Positions 18,019-31,800 of a stretch of DNA of 64,000 nt are shown in pieces (the first letter of the stretch is position 1; each line of letters begins with the position of its first letter). The stretch is from Bedellia somnulentella. Its lineage: Eukaryota > Arthropoda > Insecta > Lepidoptera > Bedelliidae. The stretch lies in contig OY755181.1 of assembly GCA_963576735.1 (NCBI GenBank), positions 5,208,001-5,272,000 of the forward strand. Reading direction: 5' to 3'. Under the pieces are notes generated by a model, which saw only the letters and a program-made list of their open reading frames with translations, was not told the DNA's origin and did not search any database. The translations under genes and the position numbers were made by a program.

Positions 18019-19394
18019 TTGAAAAAGGTTTCCTATACCCTTTCGAAAGGGTTTCTCTCACATAAGCTAAAAGGAACAGTCTTTGAATTGGGTTCCTCTT
18101 TTATGGGTTTTAAATGTAGCCGCTCGTCCGGTCCCTGTCTGTGCAGAAACTAGAAGTACTATGTTTGTTAATAAGTCTGGAGGATAAGAATTATATTTGG
18201 TCTGCTGCCCCTACCCTTGAATGGCTAATTATAAAGAACGAAAAATATATTTCTTAAACATAAGATGAATGTTGTACTTTCAATTGTATAGGTACTCAGT
18301 TATTAAAAAAAACATGAAATGTTGGGTTTATATTCTAAACGAACGATATCATAAGATATATATTTATAGTTTCTATATTAAATAAGCCAAATTTTCATGG
18401 ACACAGATGTACATAGTACAAATATAATAATTGTGCCCATTGCATATGTGATGAACAAATATTCATAATTCGATGAGCCCCAATATGCCCCGGCAATAAT
18501 GCATATCAAAATTTGTAAAGTACTGACTGATGTTTTACATATTAGTTAAGTCAAAATCTTACTTCCTAGTTGTATTAATAGGTTTTAGCTTAGTATTCTT
18601 CATTACCGTATATTCCACTGGAACCTGTCGTCCAAATTATAACTTCTAGTGATGTATAAATGTTATTTTTTAAAAACTAGAGTAATTCTTAATAAGATTG
18701 TCATTTTTAAAGAAAAAATATCTTTATATACCTATAATTTTACCAAGTTGGTGTTTCTTGTATCAAGAATATATTTGATACTCTTGTATGTAGTGACTAG
18801 ACGACGCCTTTATTCAATTGAAAGCCTTCCCAGGCCTAGTCGGAAATTCGATCAACCATTTGCAATAATTTTACATATTAAAATAACATGATTATATAAA
18901 GAATGAGAGACGATATGAGTTTCCTCATCACCCAACAGCTTAAATCCTTGATCTAAATCAATCCTCATATTTTTTTTACAGAAGAGGAACATAATTTAAA
19001 TTCATGGTCGAACCACAGATATTGCTAAATCCGAATGGTGGAATTGATTTCATGTAATTTCACAAGAAACTAATATATATTATATAAATTTAAAAACACG
19101 AGTTTCATTTGTAGTTGCAAACTCAAATCACGCCAAAAAATAAACAAATGCTGAAAATGCATGTATCAAACGCAACCATCTAGTCCGGTTTATTCAAAAA
19201 ACACCACGATATCGCACTTGAAAAGTTTGGAACTATATTACATTTCTGCCATTTTACATTCCAATATTATTTTAAGAGCCAGCGTTTGACGAACTTACGA
19301 TTTAGTAGCGTCCACATTAATGCTAGGTATATCTGCCGTAGACGTGATTGGGACCTATAATTTCCAGGAAGCGTGCCCAAGAGTTGAATGCATA
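18019..19394. other. AT-rich intergenic DNA
   Basis: No supportable gene or repeat family. A short open frame near 18649 has no recognisable protein pattern. Confidence 0.4.
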
Positions 19395-20850
19395 ATTACT
19401 TATCTATACTCACAACCATTATTCCCAGTGGGATAGGATTTTGATCGCCACATTGCAAGATCCTGACAATTTTAATTGCTTTCCTGACATTTATTTTACT
19501 TCTCATATTTGCTCTTTTATTCTTCTCATTTCAGACGCTGTTGTAAAAACATTATCAATTTGATCTTCAAACGTCTTTCGCGACCGACCTCTCCTTACAA
19601 TAGCATCCATATTGGCTCTATATATCCCCTTCGCTACATTAATCTTATCCATCCCCTATATAAGCACAAACCACATTAACATTCCTTCACCTTTCACACG
19701 TACTCGGTCACGAATCACAGTCACACAATCATTTACATTTTACATGATTACACAAACGTTCACGCCGTGTATCCTCGAAGGGGTTGGCAGAGGTACTAAT
19801 ACTTCTGCACATCACGTGACATTGTCGGTTGTAACTAAAGAATACTATATTGTAAATAGTACCCATGTTTTGCTTGGACAGGAATCACATGGTAGGGGGC
19901 AAGTCTATCGCCATTCTGTACGAATACACTGTCACATGACCAAGTACAACCTTTCCTCACGATGTATCCCTATTAGCAACCTAACCTATATACATATGGC
20001 ATCAGAAAAACCGCATTGGATGTAGGCCCAACTCGAGGATCGAACCGAGTACGCCTCTCTGTATGATAAGCGTATGTCCTAACCACTGAGCTACGAGTAT
20101 CTTATTTTTTTATACGACATAACATATATTTCTGCGTGATTGTTTTTCGCGAGTCATTTTTGAAAACAAACTTCCCAAATACACCAATTTGTTCTACTAG
20201 TCGTATTAAAATCTCACAATCCTCTGTCTCAATACTATTGGTTTTATCAATCCTAAATCCTTTTCTTACAAGAGACGTAAATGCAATATTCACCATCTCT
20301 TGCCCTTCATACACAGTTGATAAGTCATCGTATATAAGAGGCGTTTAATGAAGCACTCATTCATTCTCAGTTCATAACCACTTTCGCACAATACACTTTC
20401 TCATTGAAGAGCTACGGAGAAGCTTGAAAACCCTGTCGAAGAACCCTCGAGTATCTGAACCAGTCTGTGTTTGCGTGCGTAGTTTACTCTTACACTGAAA
20501 TCCTATTAGACCGACTTCAATGCATGTATAATGGGGTCCCCAAACCCAACTTGGACATCACCTTGATGCACCATAAGGAGATGACTTGACCCCTTTACAA
20601 ACATTATACCCAAAAACTGATTAGGCTAATACCACGATAGTTTTTTGCTTCTTGGCGTGATCCTTTCCTTTTGCACCATCACCGCTCTACACCAATTACT
20701 TGGAAACGGAGGACTAGCCAAGAAGTCACTAGCCCTTTACCAGCTCTCATAAGCTTATCGATAATTATCTGTTTCCCTAGTTGAAAGCATCCTTTGGGCA
20801 CGCTCAATGCAACCCTTCTCTGCAACAGGTAAAAACGTATGGTATCTAAA
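19395..20850 (-). mobile_element. Decayed RTE LINE copy split by a SINE-A
   Basis: Minus-strand matches to the 3' end of the RTE ORF run over 19395-19745 (GGATCTTGCAATGTGGCGAT region, degenerate) and 20130-20850 (FVYLGSLF-like and YADDQ-like regions, many stops). The roughly 230-base part between is lost and the SINE-A at 19757 sits there. Clearly an old, dead copy. Confidence 0.75.
19757..20101 (-). repeat. SINE-A, near-complete copy (about 345 bp)
   Basis: Read on the minus strand: a tRNA-like head (GTAGCTCAGTGGTTAGGACA as A box, GGTTCGATCCTCGAG as B box), a body with GTGACAGTGTATTCGTACAG, and a tail ending CCAACCCCTTCGAGGATACA then CGGCGTGAACG. This is the reference copy for the SINE-A family. 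It is inserted in a dead RTE copy. Classed as a tRNA-derived SINE rather than a tRNA gene. Confidence 0.8.
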
Positions 20851-22543
20851 ATATAAAACCGCAGTAAGTATAAACCCAGTATTAATGTGGACCTACTTTA
20901 GGTATAATTACCTTTCACTATGCTGTGAACTTAGCTAAAACACCGAGAAAGACTGCTCAATACTGGCTCTTAAATTATAAACTCCGATACACCTTTATGT
21001 GTACATTATGAAAGCTACCTTCGTGGCATGTGGCTGTATACAAAATTAAATAGAATTTGTATCGCCGTCGCTACTTTCTTGAAATTTTGTTTTTCTACCC
21101 AGTGTTATGGGTCATCAACCCTATGTCATGGGTCATCAACCCATGTAACCTAAATAAGGTTAATCCGACAAATGTACGCATACCCTCCAACTTTTAAGAA
21201 ATGTACTAAATTAATGAAAATAATACTATAAGTTAATCAATGTAATCTTTTCTTTTTCGAGTAGATTGTCGAATCTTTATTCCAGTTACGTCAAATGGAT
21301 CCAGCTGACCTAATGGGAATAATTTTAAAGCAATTCACCAACCAGTCTCTTGGTTTGGCAAGTTTTAGGGTTCAGCATTTAAAGGTAGAAAAAAAGAAAA
21401 GAAATATAAACGTTTATTTTTTTATTCAATAGCGTGTACAAGTACAAATTATTTTTCACTTTTCAGTAGTCCCCTGAAACTACCTTTATATTAAGAGGAC
21501 TAGCACCATTTGGCACTGGCATGTCTGATTAAGGCATTTTAATAAAATTGCTTAATAGTATCCCCTTTCCATTAACGTGACAATTCATTGTAATATCCGA
21601 AAAAAAATATGTTACAGTACAAATAATTTAGAATATGGGATAAATACTTTGAGTACCGTCAAGACATAGCCAGTGCCATTTGTACACCTAGGGGCACTGT
21701 TCTAGGGGTACATATGGTTCTAGTACCAATTTACATCCTAAATTCAATCAACATTGTATCAATCACAAGTTTATACCAATTCCGGTGTTTCGTTTTAGTT
21801 CACATTCCAGTAAAACGATTGTATTCCTCACGGATGACATATCGATGATTGATGACGATGTTAAAGCATAATTAATATAGTAACCAGCGATCAATCAATC
21901 GTAATATTAATAATTTTTAATAGATGTGTCTATTTGTTCAGAGAAAAATGTTAATCGTAAAGTGCAACATAAACGACGACATGCATCAAGCTCGAGCAAA
22001 AAGTCTGATCGCTCGATTTATAAGAAATAAGGTTTATCAGCAACCTTCTCTCGTTAAGTTAAACAATATAAATCAATACAATATTTGACAAAGCTGCCAT
22101 TGGAAGTCACTTAAACTAATGAGAATATTTTCCCAAACGTTCAAACAACTCGGACTAGAGGGAAGCTCAAAACGTACCAAACAAGTTACAAACGTCACTA
22201 AAAATAGTATTACAAAAATAAATAAACACTTCCTGAGCTCGCAACGAAAAACTAAATGTTGCACTTTACACACAATTTTTATACAATAAGGCGTCGACGT
22301 GATGCGACCCCGATAGCCATTCCGAGGAGCGGGCCCCTCCGGCTCTCCCGCATCGCCGTAACTCGAGATACAAGGTGTCATTATTTTCCTAATAAAAACT
22401 GTTACGTGACATATTGTATATTTGTAAAAATAAAAGTAATCATATCTTCGCCTCGCGTTTTAATACTAAGACAATAAACGTGTTTGTCGTCCGACGAGCA
22501 CTCGACAGTCCGGTGAGTCCGCGGCGCACAATAGAAAAAATAC
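20851..22543. other. Intergenic DNA left of assembly gap
   Basis: No gene supported. Bases 21104-21145 hold a short direct repeat of GGGTCATCAACCC. Bases 22280-22380 are GC-richer and may be part of an unrecognised repeat. Confidence 0.4.
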
Positions 22544-22743
22544 NNNNNNNNNNNNNNNNNNNNNNNNNNNNNNNNNNNNNNNNNNNNNNNNNNNNNNNNN
22601 NNNNNNNNNNNNNNNNNNNNNNNNNNNNNNNNNNNNNNNNNNNNNNNNNNNNNNNNNNNNNNNNNNNNNNNNNNNNNNNNNNNNNNNNNNNNNNNNNNNN
22701 NNNNNNNNNNNNNNNNNNNNNNNNNNNNNNNNNNNNNNNNNNN
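22544..22743. other. Assembly gap, 200 N
   Basis: Exactly 200 N, a placeholder size. The gap abuts the GC-rich Fmr1 exon 5 and truncates it; true length is unknown. Confidence 0.99.
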
Positions 22744-22878
22744 CGCTGCGGCGCCTGGCCGGCCGCCAGCACGACGAGCGCCGCGCGGTCCGCCGCGTAC
22801 CACACGCTGGCCGCGCCCACCGCGCGCGCGAACTCCTTGTGCGCCGTCGTGGCCGCCGCGCCCGCCAGCTCTGATAGG
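22744..22878 (-). CDS. Fmr1: Fmr1 exon 5, truncated by assembly gap
   Basis: The acceptor ACTCCACAG precedes CCTATCAGAG, which keeps phase with exon 4; the nearer CAG would create a stop. Codes YLSELAGAAATTAHKEFARA and VGAASVWYAADRAALVVLA. Very GC-rich, unlike the other exons, which likely explains the gap. Confidence 0.9.
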
Positions 22879-25800
22879 CTGTGGAGTGTACTTGTTAATA
22901 TATGTAACTTTAAACGCTCCAACTACAGTAAATCCTTATAACTTATTATTATTAGTAAATAGATATAACTATGACTGGATTGTTGTATTGTTTGTGTAGA
23001 TTAACGCATAGTTATCAGTTTCACCATGTTGTTGTACATCTATCTCTCATGACTATACGTTATTGACCTCTCCATTCAAAGGTTGTCTAGAAGAGATCGC
23101 TTTTAGTAACTTCATATTTGCAGACGTACGGAGATCTTTCGGAAGCATGTAATGTTACAAGTCAAGTCTAAGGTATGGATTCTAAGCCAAGCTTAAATGA
23201 ACTGAACGCTGTAATTATAAACCTCTTACTACCCTTTGGGAATACTAAGAAGAACTAAATTTTGTAGTCTGAGGAAATTTAGACAGCCCAGTTTCTGCTA
23301 CTTTAAGCCATACTCGGTTATTATATTAGAAAAGATAAATTAAAATGTAAAGACATATTTGACGCAGTATTTCATACATCGCAATTTCCTTACTGATATT
23401 AATTTAATGTCTATATTATATCTTCTTACAAACAGTTAGTATATAGAATGTTGGGTATTGTCAAATAAATCGGTCACATATCGCGTGACCGTCAATCAGC
23501 ACGAAATATATACATGAAAGCGTGCCACGGTGAAAATGATCCAATTGAAAACGACTTCTTTAAACTATACCGATCTATAACAATCATCTCCTTTAAATTC
23601 TTTTCTGATTCACTTCTACAGGCTATGTTTTTTTTTGACATTACACGCATTCATATAATTGAATAGCTGTGCAATACAGAGAGACAGACAAACACAAAAA
23701 ACTATAATGGTGAAAACAATTATTTTACTGTTAAGTCGAATGTCACTCTGTTTTCTCTGTGAGAAATGTGGACTCATAAAGATTAAGCGTGAGTATGATT
23801 ACCTTACTACATCTATAGATGTTAAAATACGCAAAGGACTAGCACATCTTGCTTTAAACTATGATCATTCTAACAAGCACAAACATTTATTTGCAACAGC
23901 TTTATAAAGCAGATAAATTTATCATTTCAGTCAGGTGGAATTAATTACTATTCTATAGAAAAGCATCTTAGGCACACCCACTTGAGATTTATAAATAAAA
24001 CCATCCTTGAATCGCCCACCTAAATATCGATAAATGTAGGATGGTTATTACCTTTTTTTATTCAGCCTGTCTCGATTCTAATAATCAGACTAAGGGTTTC
24101 TGAAATAGAATGGAGCCAGAAATACAGAACTCGGAAAATTTTATTATATTATTTTAATTAAAAACAAACTGAAAGAGATTTGTTCATTATCAACTTTTCT
24201 GTTTCCAATATCTTTTTGATTATTTAATTCAGTGTTTATAACTTTAATTGTTCAGTCGTTAATTAAATATGTTTTTTTATAGTAGAGAATTTAATTCAAA
24301 CAATTTTTTTACGTGTATATTCAAAATGAAAAATGTTGAATTCGTATTTAAATCAGTTAGTCTCGACAGTTTTCTTGATGTTAGTAATTAGCAATGATGT
24401 AAGAATGTAAAGAATGTTCCGATTAATAATTGCTTGTTGCTGAGTTAGTTGTTAATTTGTTTGATGGAAATAAATAAATATATACGGCCGTATTACACAG
24501 ATGAAGTTAGCATCGTGAAAAGTACAATGATGTCTTATGGTAGGAGAGTACTAGCTCGACAATACATTTAAAACATCCAAGACTGAGAAACAAATATCCA
24601 GTTCATTAAATAAATGATCACCCTCAGTGGAATTCGTTTCCGCGACCTCCTAACCCAGAAGCAAGTCATCCACCAACTAGGCCACGGACAGCGTCAAATT
24701 GATTTCTATTACATTAAATATTTTATTTTTCTCTTATTTTAGCTATTTACTATTAATCAGTCTTAATAGTAAATAGCTTAATAATTGACAAATATTGATA
24801 TTGATTAAGTAAGATTTATAAATTTTTTATCATGGTTTTCAACAGGGATAACATCGTGAGAAAACTTACATCGCTAAGTCGTATTTAGTCATGTGATAGT
24901 GTATTCTTACAAAAGCGGAGGTAGGTCTTCACCTAATCACGAGGGTTCACTTTCCAAGCAACACGTGGGTACTCTGAACTCTGAACTCTGACATTTATTT
25001 ATATATTTTCATGTCAAGTGAAGATTAGAAATATAAGTACCTCTGCCGCCCATTCGGAGATTAACGACGTGAATGTCTTAATATGAGTAATTCAGTGTTT
25101 TATAAAAGTTCCAGTAATAATTAGCAATTCTTGAATTCCCGGGGTTTTTTTCTGGTAAAATCTCAAATCCCGAGAAAATTATACGGTTGAGATTGCATAA
25201 ACGTTCACGCCGTTTATCCCCGAAGGGGTTGGCAGAGGTACCAATACTCCTGAACTCACATGGCAAGCGCCATCTAGTTTCCAGAGAAGGTACCCACGTT
25301 TTGCTTAGACAGAGTACTCACGTGATAGGGGGCAGGCCTATCGCCGTTTTGTACGAATACACTGTCACATGACTAAGATTATCATCACTAAATATAATAT
25401 AAATCATCTAACCCTAATCCAGAATTGAATCATAAATGAGTTCTGATTTTTAAATTGATGCGGCGTATTGAATGCAACTTTGTATATGCAAGCAGCTACA
25501 CTGCAAAACAGCAGCATTTATGTCTTATTCATGCCTCACTAGATAGTTAAGGCAGTGGAAACTTTTCACAAGAGCTGAACAATCATTCAATTAGCTTATG
25601 GACCTTACAAGTAGCACCGATGTACTTCCATAATAGTGAGACACTTCTGAACACTTCTGAAGCTTGGTGCACTCCGGGTACTAAATAACCTTACCTAGTC
25701 ATGCGGGGCTCTGGCTAGGTGGACAGTTTATTTCCCTTGCTTATCGTGGGGCCAAAATGTGTGCAACTAAAAATAAACACGGAGGCGGCGATGCAGCTCG

Positions 25801-28800
25801 CCACTCATCACGCCGTGGTTCCTCGCGGGGCGAAATGTGGGCTGGAGAGACCCGCTTCAGTACGTTGAATGTGTGTGGAGGGATGCATGAAAAATTAGAT
25901 GAAGTATGTATGATAATGGATGAAAGAAAAATAGATTTTCTGTGTGTGAATGAAACGAAGCGAAAGGAAAAAGAGGTTTCACAACTTGGCAACATTACAG
26001 CGATCTGGTCAGGTGTGGCTGACAGCGACAGGGCTTGCCAAGGCGTGGGACTTCTGATATCTGAAAGGATGGCTCAGTGTATGAAAGGTTATGAATGTGT
26101 GAGTCCAAGGCTCCTGTGGCTAAAGGTGAAAATAGGGCTTGTCCGGATGCGCATAATTTGTGTGTATGCTCCGGACATGTCTAAGTCACTTTCCGAGAGG
26201 GAGGAGTTTTGGAATTTGTTAGATGATGTTGTGAATGGGTGTGATCAGAATGAGAGAATTGTAATGTTAGGAGATTTTAATGGCTGGGTTGGTGTGTCAC
26301 GCAACGGTTGTGAAAAGGTTTTAGGAAAGTACGGTGATCAAAGGGTGAACGAAAATGGCGAGAAAGTTATTGAGGTATGTTTGGCGAGGAATCTTTGTGT
26401 TACAAACACATTGTTTGAACACAAAGATATCCATATGTATACAAGACAGAGAGGAAACGAGAGAAGTATGATTGATTTTGTGATTGTTGATGAAAGGCTG
26501 AGAGCAAAGGTTGTTGACACCAGAGTCTATAGGGGCACGAATGTTGGCACAGATCACTTCCTTGTTATATCCCGAGTAAGAGGTCTGTGCACGCGTTGGC
26601 GTCATAGGGCCAAAGTGTCAACAACGGATCTTGCGAGAATAAAAGTGGAGAAATTGCAAGATGATGAAAAGATCAGTGATGAATACGTGAAGAAATTGGA
26701 TGATAGACTAAGTTGCGTGGAGATGAGGGATGAAATGGAAATAGAAGAAGTATGGAATGTGCTCAAATCGACAATGGTTGAATGTGCGACGGAAGTATGT
26801 GGATTGTGTAAAAGGTCAAATAGACCACCAACAAGTTGGTGGGATAAAGATGTGAAAGAGGCAGTTGGAGATAAGAAGAAAGCTTGGTTAGATTTACTAG
26901 CGGTTAGAGCTAGTAAACGAATGGATGCGAGAGTAACAGATGATGTAGTGAAAAATAGTGAAGATGAATATAAGAGAGTTAAGAATGAGGTTAAGAAGAA
27001 AATAGAAAAGAAAAAGCGTGATCTGATAGAATGGTGTGAGAGGAAACTCTCTGATAATTTCCGGAATAACCAAAAGTTGTTCTGGAAATATGTCCGGAAA
27101 GAAAAGGGAGTTTCCCAAAACACGAGAGTGAATGTAGTGAAAGATGATCAGGGTGAATTGGCGACGGATGAAAGTAGCATGAAACGAGTATGGAAGAACT
27201 ATTTTGAGGGACTTTTTGAAAAAGAGGACGCATCCGTTTCTTCGCCAATCGACAGTAATGTGGATTGGAACGATGCGATGGGTGCCTTGAGTGAAAGTGA
27301 GATCAGTATGGAAGAAATAATGAAAGCAATGAAGAGTATGAAAATAGGGAAGGCGGCAGGGTATGATAGGATAACTATCGAAATGCTGAGGGCTGGTAAA
27401 GGGTTGGTGGCTTCTTGGTTGTACTTCCTTTTCCAAAAGTGCTGGTCGAGTGGCAAAGTACCACAAGACTGGTGCAAGGCGGTGATTGTGCCCCTGTATA
27501 AAGGAAAAGGGTCACGCCAGGAGGCTAAAAACTACCGCGGCATTAGCCTACTCAGCATTGTCGGTAAATTGTATGCTAAGGTACTGATTGAAAGAGTGAT
27601 GAATGAAACTGATGAGAAAATATGGGATGTGCAAGCAGGATTTAGGAAAGGAATGGGATGTATGGATCAAATCTTCTCTCTAAGGAGCATCACCGAAAAG
27701 TTCTTAGCTAAGAACCAAAAGGTGTATTGCTCCTTCATTGATTTAGAGAAGGCGTATGATAGGGTGGTAAGAAAGTGTTTATGGGAGGTGTTATCCAAGT
27801 TCGGTTTGGGGAGTCAACTTATACGTGCATTGGTATCACTCTATGAGGATTCTAGTGCATGTGTAAGAGTAAACGGGGAAAACACTGACTGGTTCGGAAT
27901 CTCTAGGGGTGTCCGACAGGGATGTGTAGCTTCTCCGTGGCTCTTCAATTTGTTCATGGATGACTGTTTGACAGAGTTGCGTGAAAGTGATTATGGACTA
28001 AGAATGGGTGGATTCATCATTAAATGCCTCTTGTATGCTGACGATCAAGTGCTACTTGCATCATCGGCAGAAGAGTTGCAAGAGATGATGAATATTGCAT
28101 GTAAGTCTTTTGTAAGAAAGGGAATGAGGGTGAATGTGGATAAGACCAAAACGATGGTTTTTGAGAGACAGGAAGATGTGACAGAATGCGTGATTGCGAT
28201 TGATGGTAAGGATGTGGAACAGGTGAAGGAGTTTGTATATCTGGGAAGTTTGTTTACAAGGGATGGAAAATGTGATGAAGATATTGAGAGAAGAGTGAAA
28301 AAGGGTAATGCGATTAATGGAGCATTGGATAGCCTAATGTCTAGTCAATCGGTGTCCAAAAGGGCCCGAATGGCTGTGCATGATGCCGTTCTTGTTCCTA
28401 CGCTTATGTATGGCAGTGAATGTTGGGTGTGGCAGAAGAAGCATGAAAGCAGAGTGAATGCAGTAGAAATGAGGTCCCTCAGAAAAGTTTGTAATGTTAG
28501 GTTATGTGATCGTGTGAGGAACGATGTGATTCGTGAAAGGTGTGGTGTAAAAGATGATATTGTAAGTAAGATAGAAAAAGGAATGTTGAGATGGTTTGGG
28601 CACATCGAGAGGATGGATGATAGGAAATTGGTAAAAGGTATCTATAGAGCTAATGTGGAAGGTAATGTTAGTAGAGGACGGCCACGAAAGACACACTTGG
28701 ACCAAATTGAAAGTGTGCTCAAAAAGGCAGGCGTCCGAAGTATGAAGAATAAAAGAGCATGTATGAAAAGATTGATGGATGTAGACGAAGCAAGAGAGGT

Positions 28801-31800
28801 TTGCCAGGATCGTACGAAGTGGCGATCGATAGTCTCTGCCTACCCCAATGGGAATTAACGGCGTGAGTATATGTATGTATGTATGTACTTCTGAACATCA
28901 CTCGACACTCATGTCACATGTTGTTCATAGTACCCACATTTTGCTAGTACAGTACATTCACGTGATAAGGACAGGCCGGGCCTGTCACAGTTTTATATTA
29001 ATACACTGTCTATATCCACTGGGTTCCCTCACAATGTTTTCCCACGCCGCTAACAACCATGATAAACTAACCACAGATAAGAATTAAGAGAAGATACAAT
29101 GTTGTAGGACTCGGGATTTGAATTTTAACACCTCAGTATGATAGGCAGAGTTGCTATCACATAAAAGTTAGTTTGGCTGAAAACTAAATATTTGCAACTT
29201 TAAAAAAAAAAGCGTTTTTTTTACAATCGTTAATCTTGTTATACCTAGCGGCGTGTAAACATAATCAATAATAACAGAACTGTCTAGCTGGGCCCACCGC
29301 TAGCGGTTACCCTCTTTTTGTAAGCTGAGTACAAGAAAGTTAATTTAGTAAAAAAAAAATTGACACTTACTAATCCTTTAGATCTTCTGGTACCGGGATT
29401 TCGAACTTGTGAAAGGTGTTTTTGTCAATGGGAGTCTTTGTCACTTTCGGTCGGAGACGGTCTTTTGGCACTATTTCTGTGTAGCAATTGTCCCATTCTA
29501 AGTACTCTATCACGAGGAAGTCACCCCTAATCATCTGAAATAAAACATTATCTTAAATATACAAATAATAAGAGCAGTTAATCACACCATACCATGAGAA
29601 CCATGCGGTCTTGGATGTTATTCATTCAATTAGTCAAATGCAATAAATAATAATTCGGTATGCAAAGTTTTACAAAAGTGGTGCTGATTACGAAATCATT
29701 TCGAGATATTATGTTTTTAAAACATATTTTCTTTAAAATAAATCAAACAAAGCTAGGATGACCGTTATTTCAACAAAATACTGTAACAGTATTTGACCTT
29801 CAGCGTTATTTCAAAGACAATCGTTTTTGCAGTTTATTAATAAAATATCGAAAATCATAGATTTGTTTAGTATAATACCATAATAATTTCATTTGAGATC
29901 ACAAATTCGTGAAATGTTTTGCAATCAGCAACATTTTTGTTAAGCATTTCACTTTAGTCGCTACGTGATATTTTCGTTCGATGACGTCATTAAGTACAAA
30001 GTTGAACAATCTTTAAAAAATCATAACTTTGCAATTACTCATTTAAGATGAAAAATATTCAAATTGGTCTTTTATTTTCGTGTTTGCTATCGAATCAAAA
30101 TATTTAATAAATACCTAAAAAAAACTTTTCATACCGAATTGTGAAACATCTTTTGAACTGCAATTGGTACAGATATAACTACATCGTTAAAAAACATGTT
30201 TTATGTTAAGCCTTTTAGCTTGCTTATGGCTCTCATTCATAAGAGAGTCCTTATAAAAACGGGGATATAAATATAATTTAGAATAGAATAACTCTTGATT
30301 GCACATCAAACACAAATTTACAAAAGAAATTATCATACAGTTTACAGTGAGGTACAATGCTAAAAGCTAAAGTACCTAAAAGCGATCTCTTCCAGACAAC
30401 CTTTGGAAGGTGCGATCGGTAAATTAGTTATCTAATTAATGAGCATTATAATGGTAACCTTTTTTTTGAAGGTTCTTGTGAGTATTTTTAGTGTGTTTTA
30501 GCGGTTTAAAGTATTTAGCCAATGAAATGACTACTAAAGAACCTTCAAAAGGGATAGCTTACACAAGTCTTCTTTCCGTCAGTTCCTTTTTAAACCATAA
30601 TTCTATTTTCTTTTTTTGAAGTACTACACATTATATTTGGCCAACTGTAATTAAAGTTCAACAATATTCATATTTCTTATTTTATTCAATTATTATAGAA
30701 AACAATAGAGCTAAATGATATACAGAATACCAAGTGAAAGGTTCAAAAGGACATCTATTAATAACGTGCCGCCTACGCCCCGACGTCCAGGGTGTGAACT
30801 CGTCTCGCCATTGCCACCTGCTAATGTTGCTTAGAGACGTTTTGTGCGTCACAGCGCCCACAAAATATAAAGTACAGATAGTTTAGACTATTTGGTTCCA
30901 ATGTAGGGTGTATACTCAACTCAACATTCTCGCTGTATATCCCATGCCCGAAAGGTCGGTGGAACTTCTAATACTTTGAATAATCACATTGATTTTTGGT
31001 CCCCAGGCGTTCGTACCCAGGTTTTGCTTGAACAGAGTATTTACCGTGATAGGGGGGTCGCCGTTTTTTGTATGAATTTACTGTCACGTGAAGTACTGTT
31101 CAGGCATGGGGTTGCCTAAGGATGTTGTCCGTCACCGTTAAAACCTTCTTAAAATAACCACAGATATGTCTTGAGAATAGACACATCGGTCAAAGCCATG
31201 ACAAAGGCATGAGAAGCGGTGGTGTTTTTACTGAGCTATCACAAGTTGTCTAGAGCCTACACACTACGGAAACGGCATTTAATCATTAGCAGTTTTAATG
31301 CTGCTCCCGTATTAGAGAGCTTTTCGACAGCCAATTGTGGCACAAGTAGCTATATTGTCGCTGTCTTCAATCTTGCAACTAGCAAATCGATCGACACTCG
31401 TTATTGCGGCCCGAACGCATTAACCAGCACGTATAGATCTAAATACTAGGGCATGTTATAACAGCGAAATTGAGTTTGAATGTTTGTCAAACTTTTTGGC
31501 TTTGAGGGAAAACATCGTGAGGAAACCCAGATGCCTAAGTTGTAGTTAATCATATAGAAGTGTACAAAACGGCAATAGGTCTGCCCCCTACCAAGTACAC
31601 AGTCCAAGCCAAACGTGGGTACCCTAAACAACGGGACAATAATGAAACGTGGTGTTCAGAAGTATTAGTACCTCTGCCACACCTTTGGGGATAGACGGCG
31701 TGAACGTTTAAGTTTTGAGTCAGTGAGTTTAAAATTTCACGCGTAAAATACCAACGATTGTGGTGAACGCTTATTTAATTGTAGACTATGTTAGCTAAAA

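Noticed and set aside
19612..20025. 137-codon plus ORF
   Set aside because: Runs through a dead minus-strand RTE piece and a SINE-A, so it is chance.
20030..20101. tRNA gene on the minus strand
   Set aside because: A and B boxes are present but it is the head of a SINE-A, continuous with the SINE body and lacking a paired acceptor stem.
22402..22941. Three ORFs crossing the N gap
   Set aside because: They are open only because the Ns contain no stops. Only the part right of the gap is coding, as Fmr1 exon 5.
28870..28887. TATG repeats as a CRISPR-like or satellite array
   Set aside because: Short microsatellite tails of the RTE and SINE families; no spacers.
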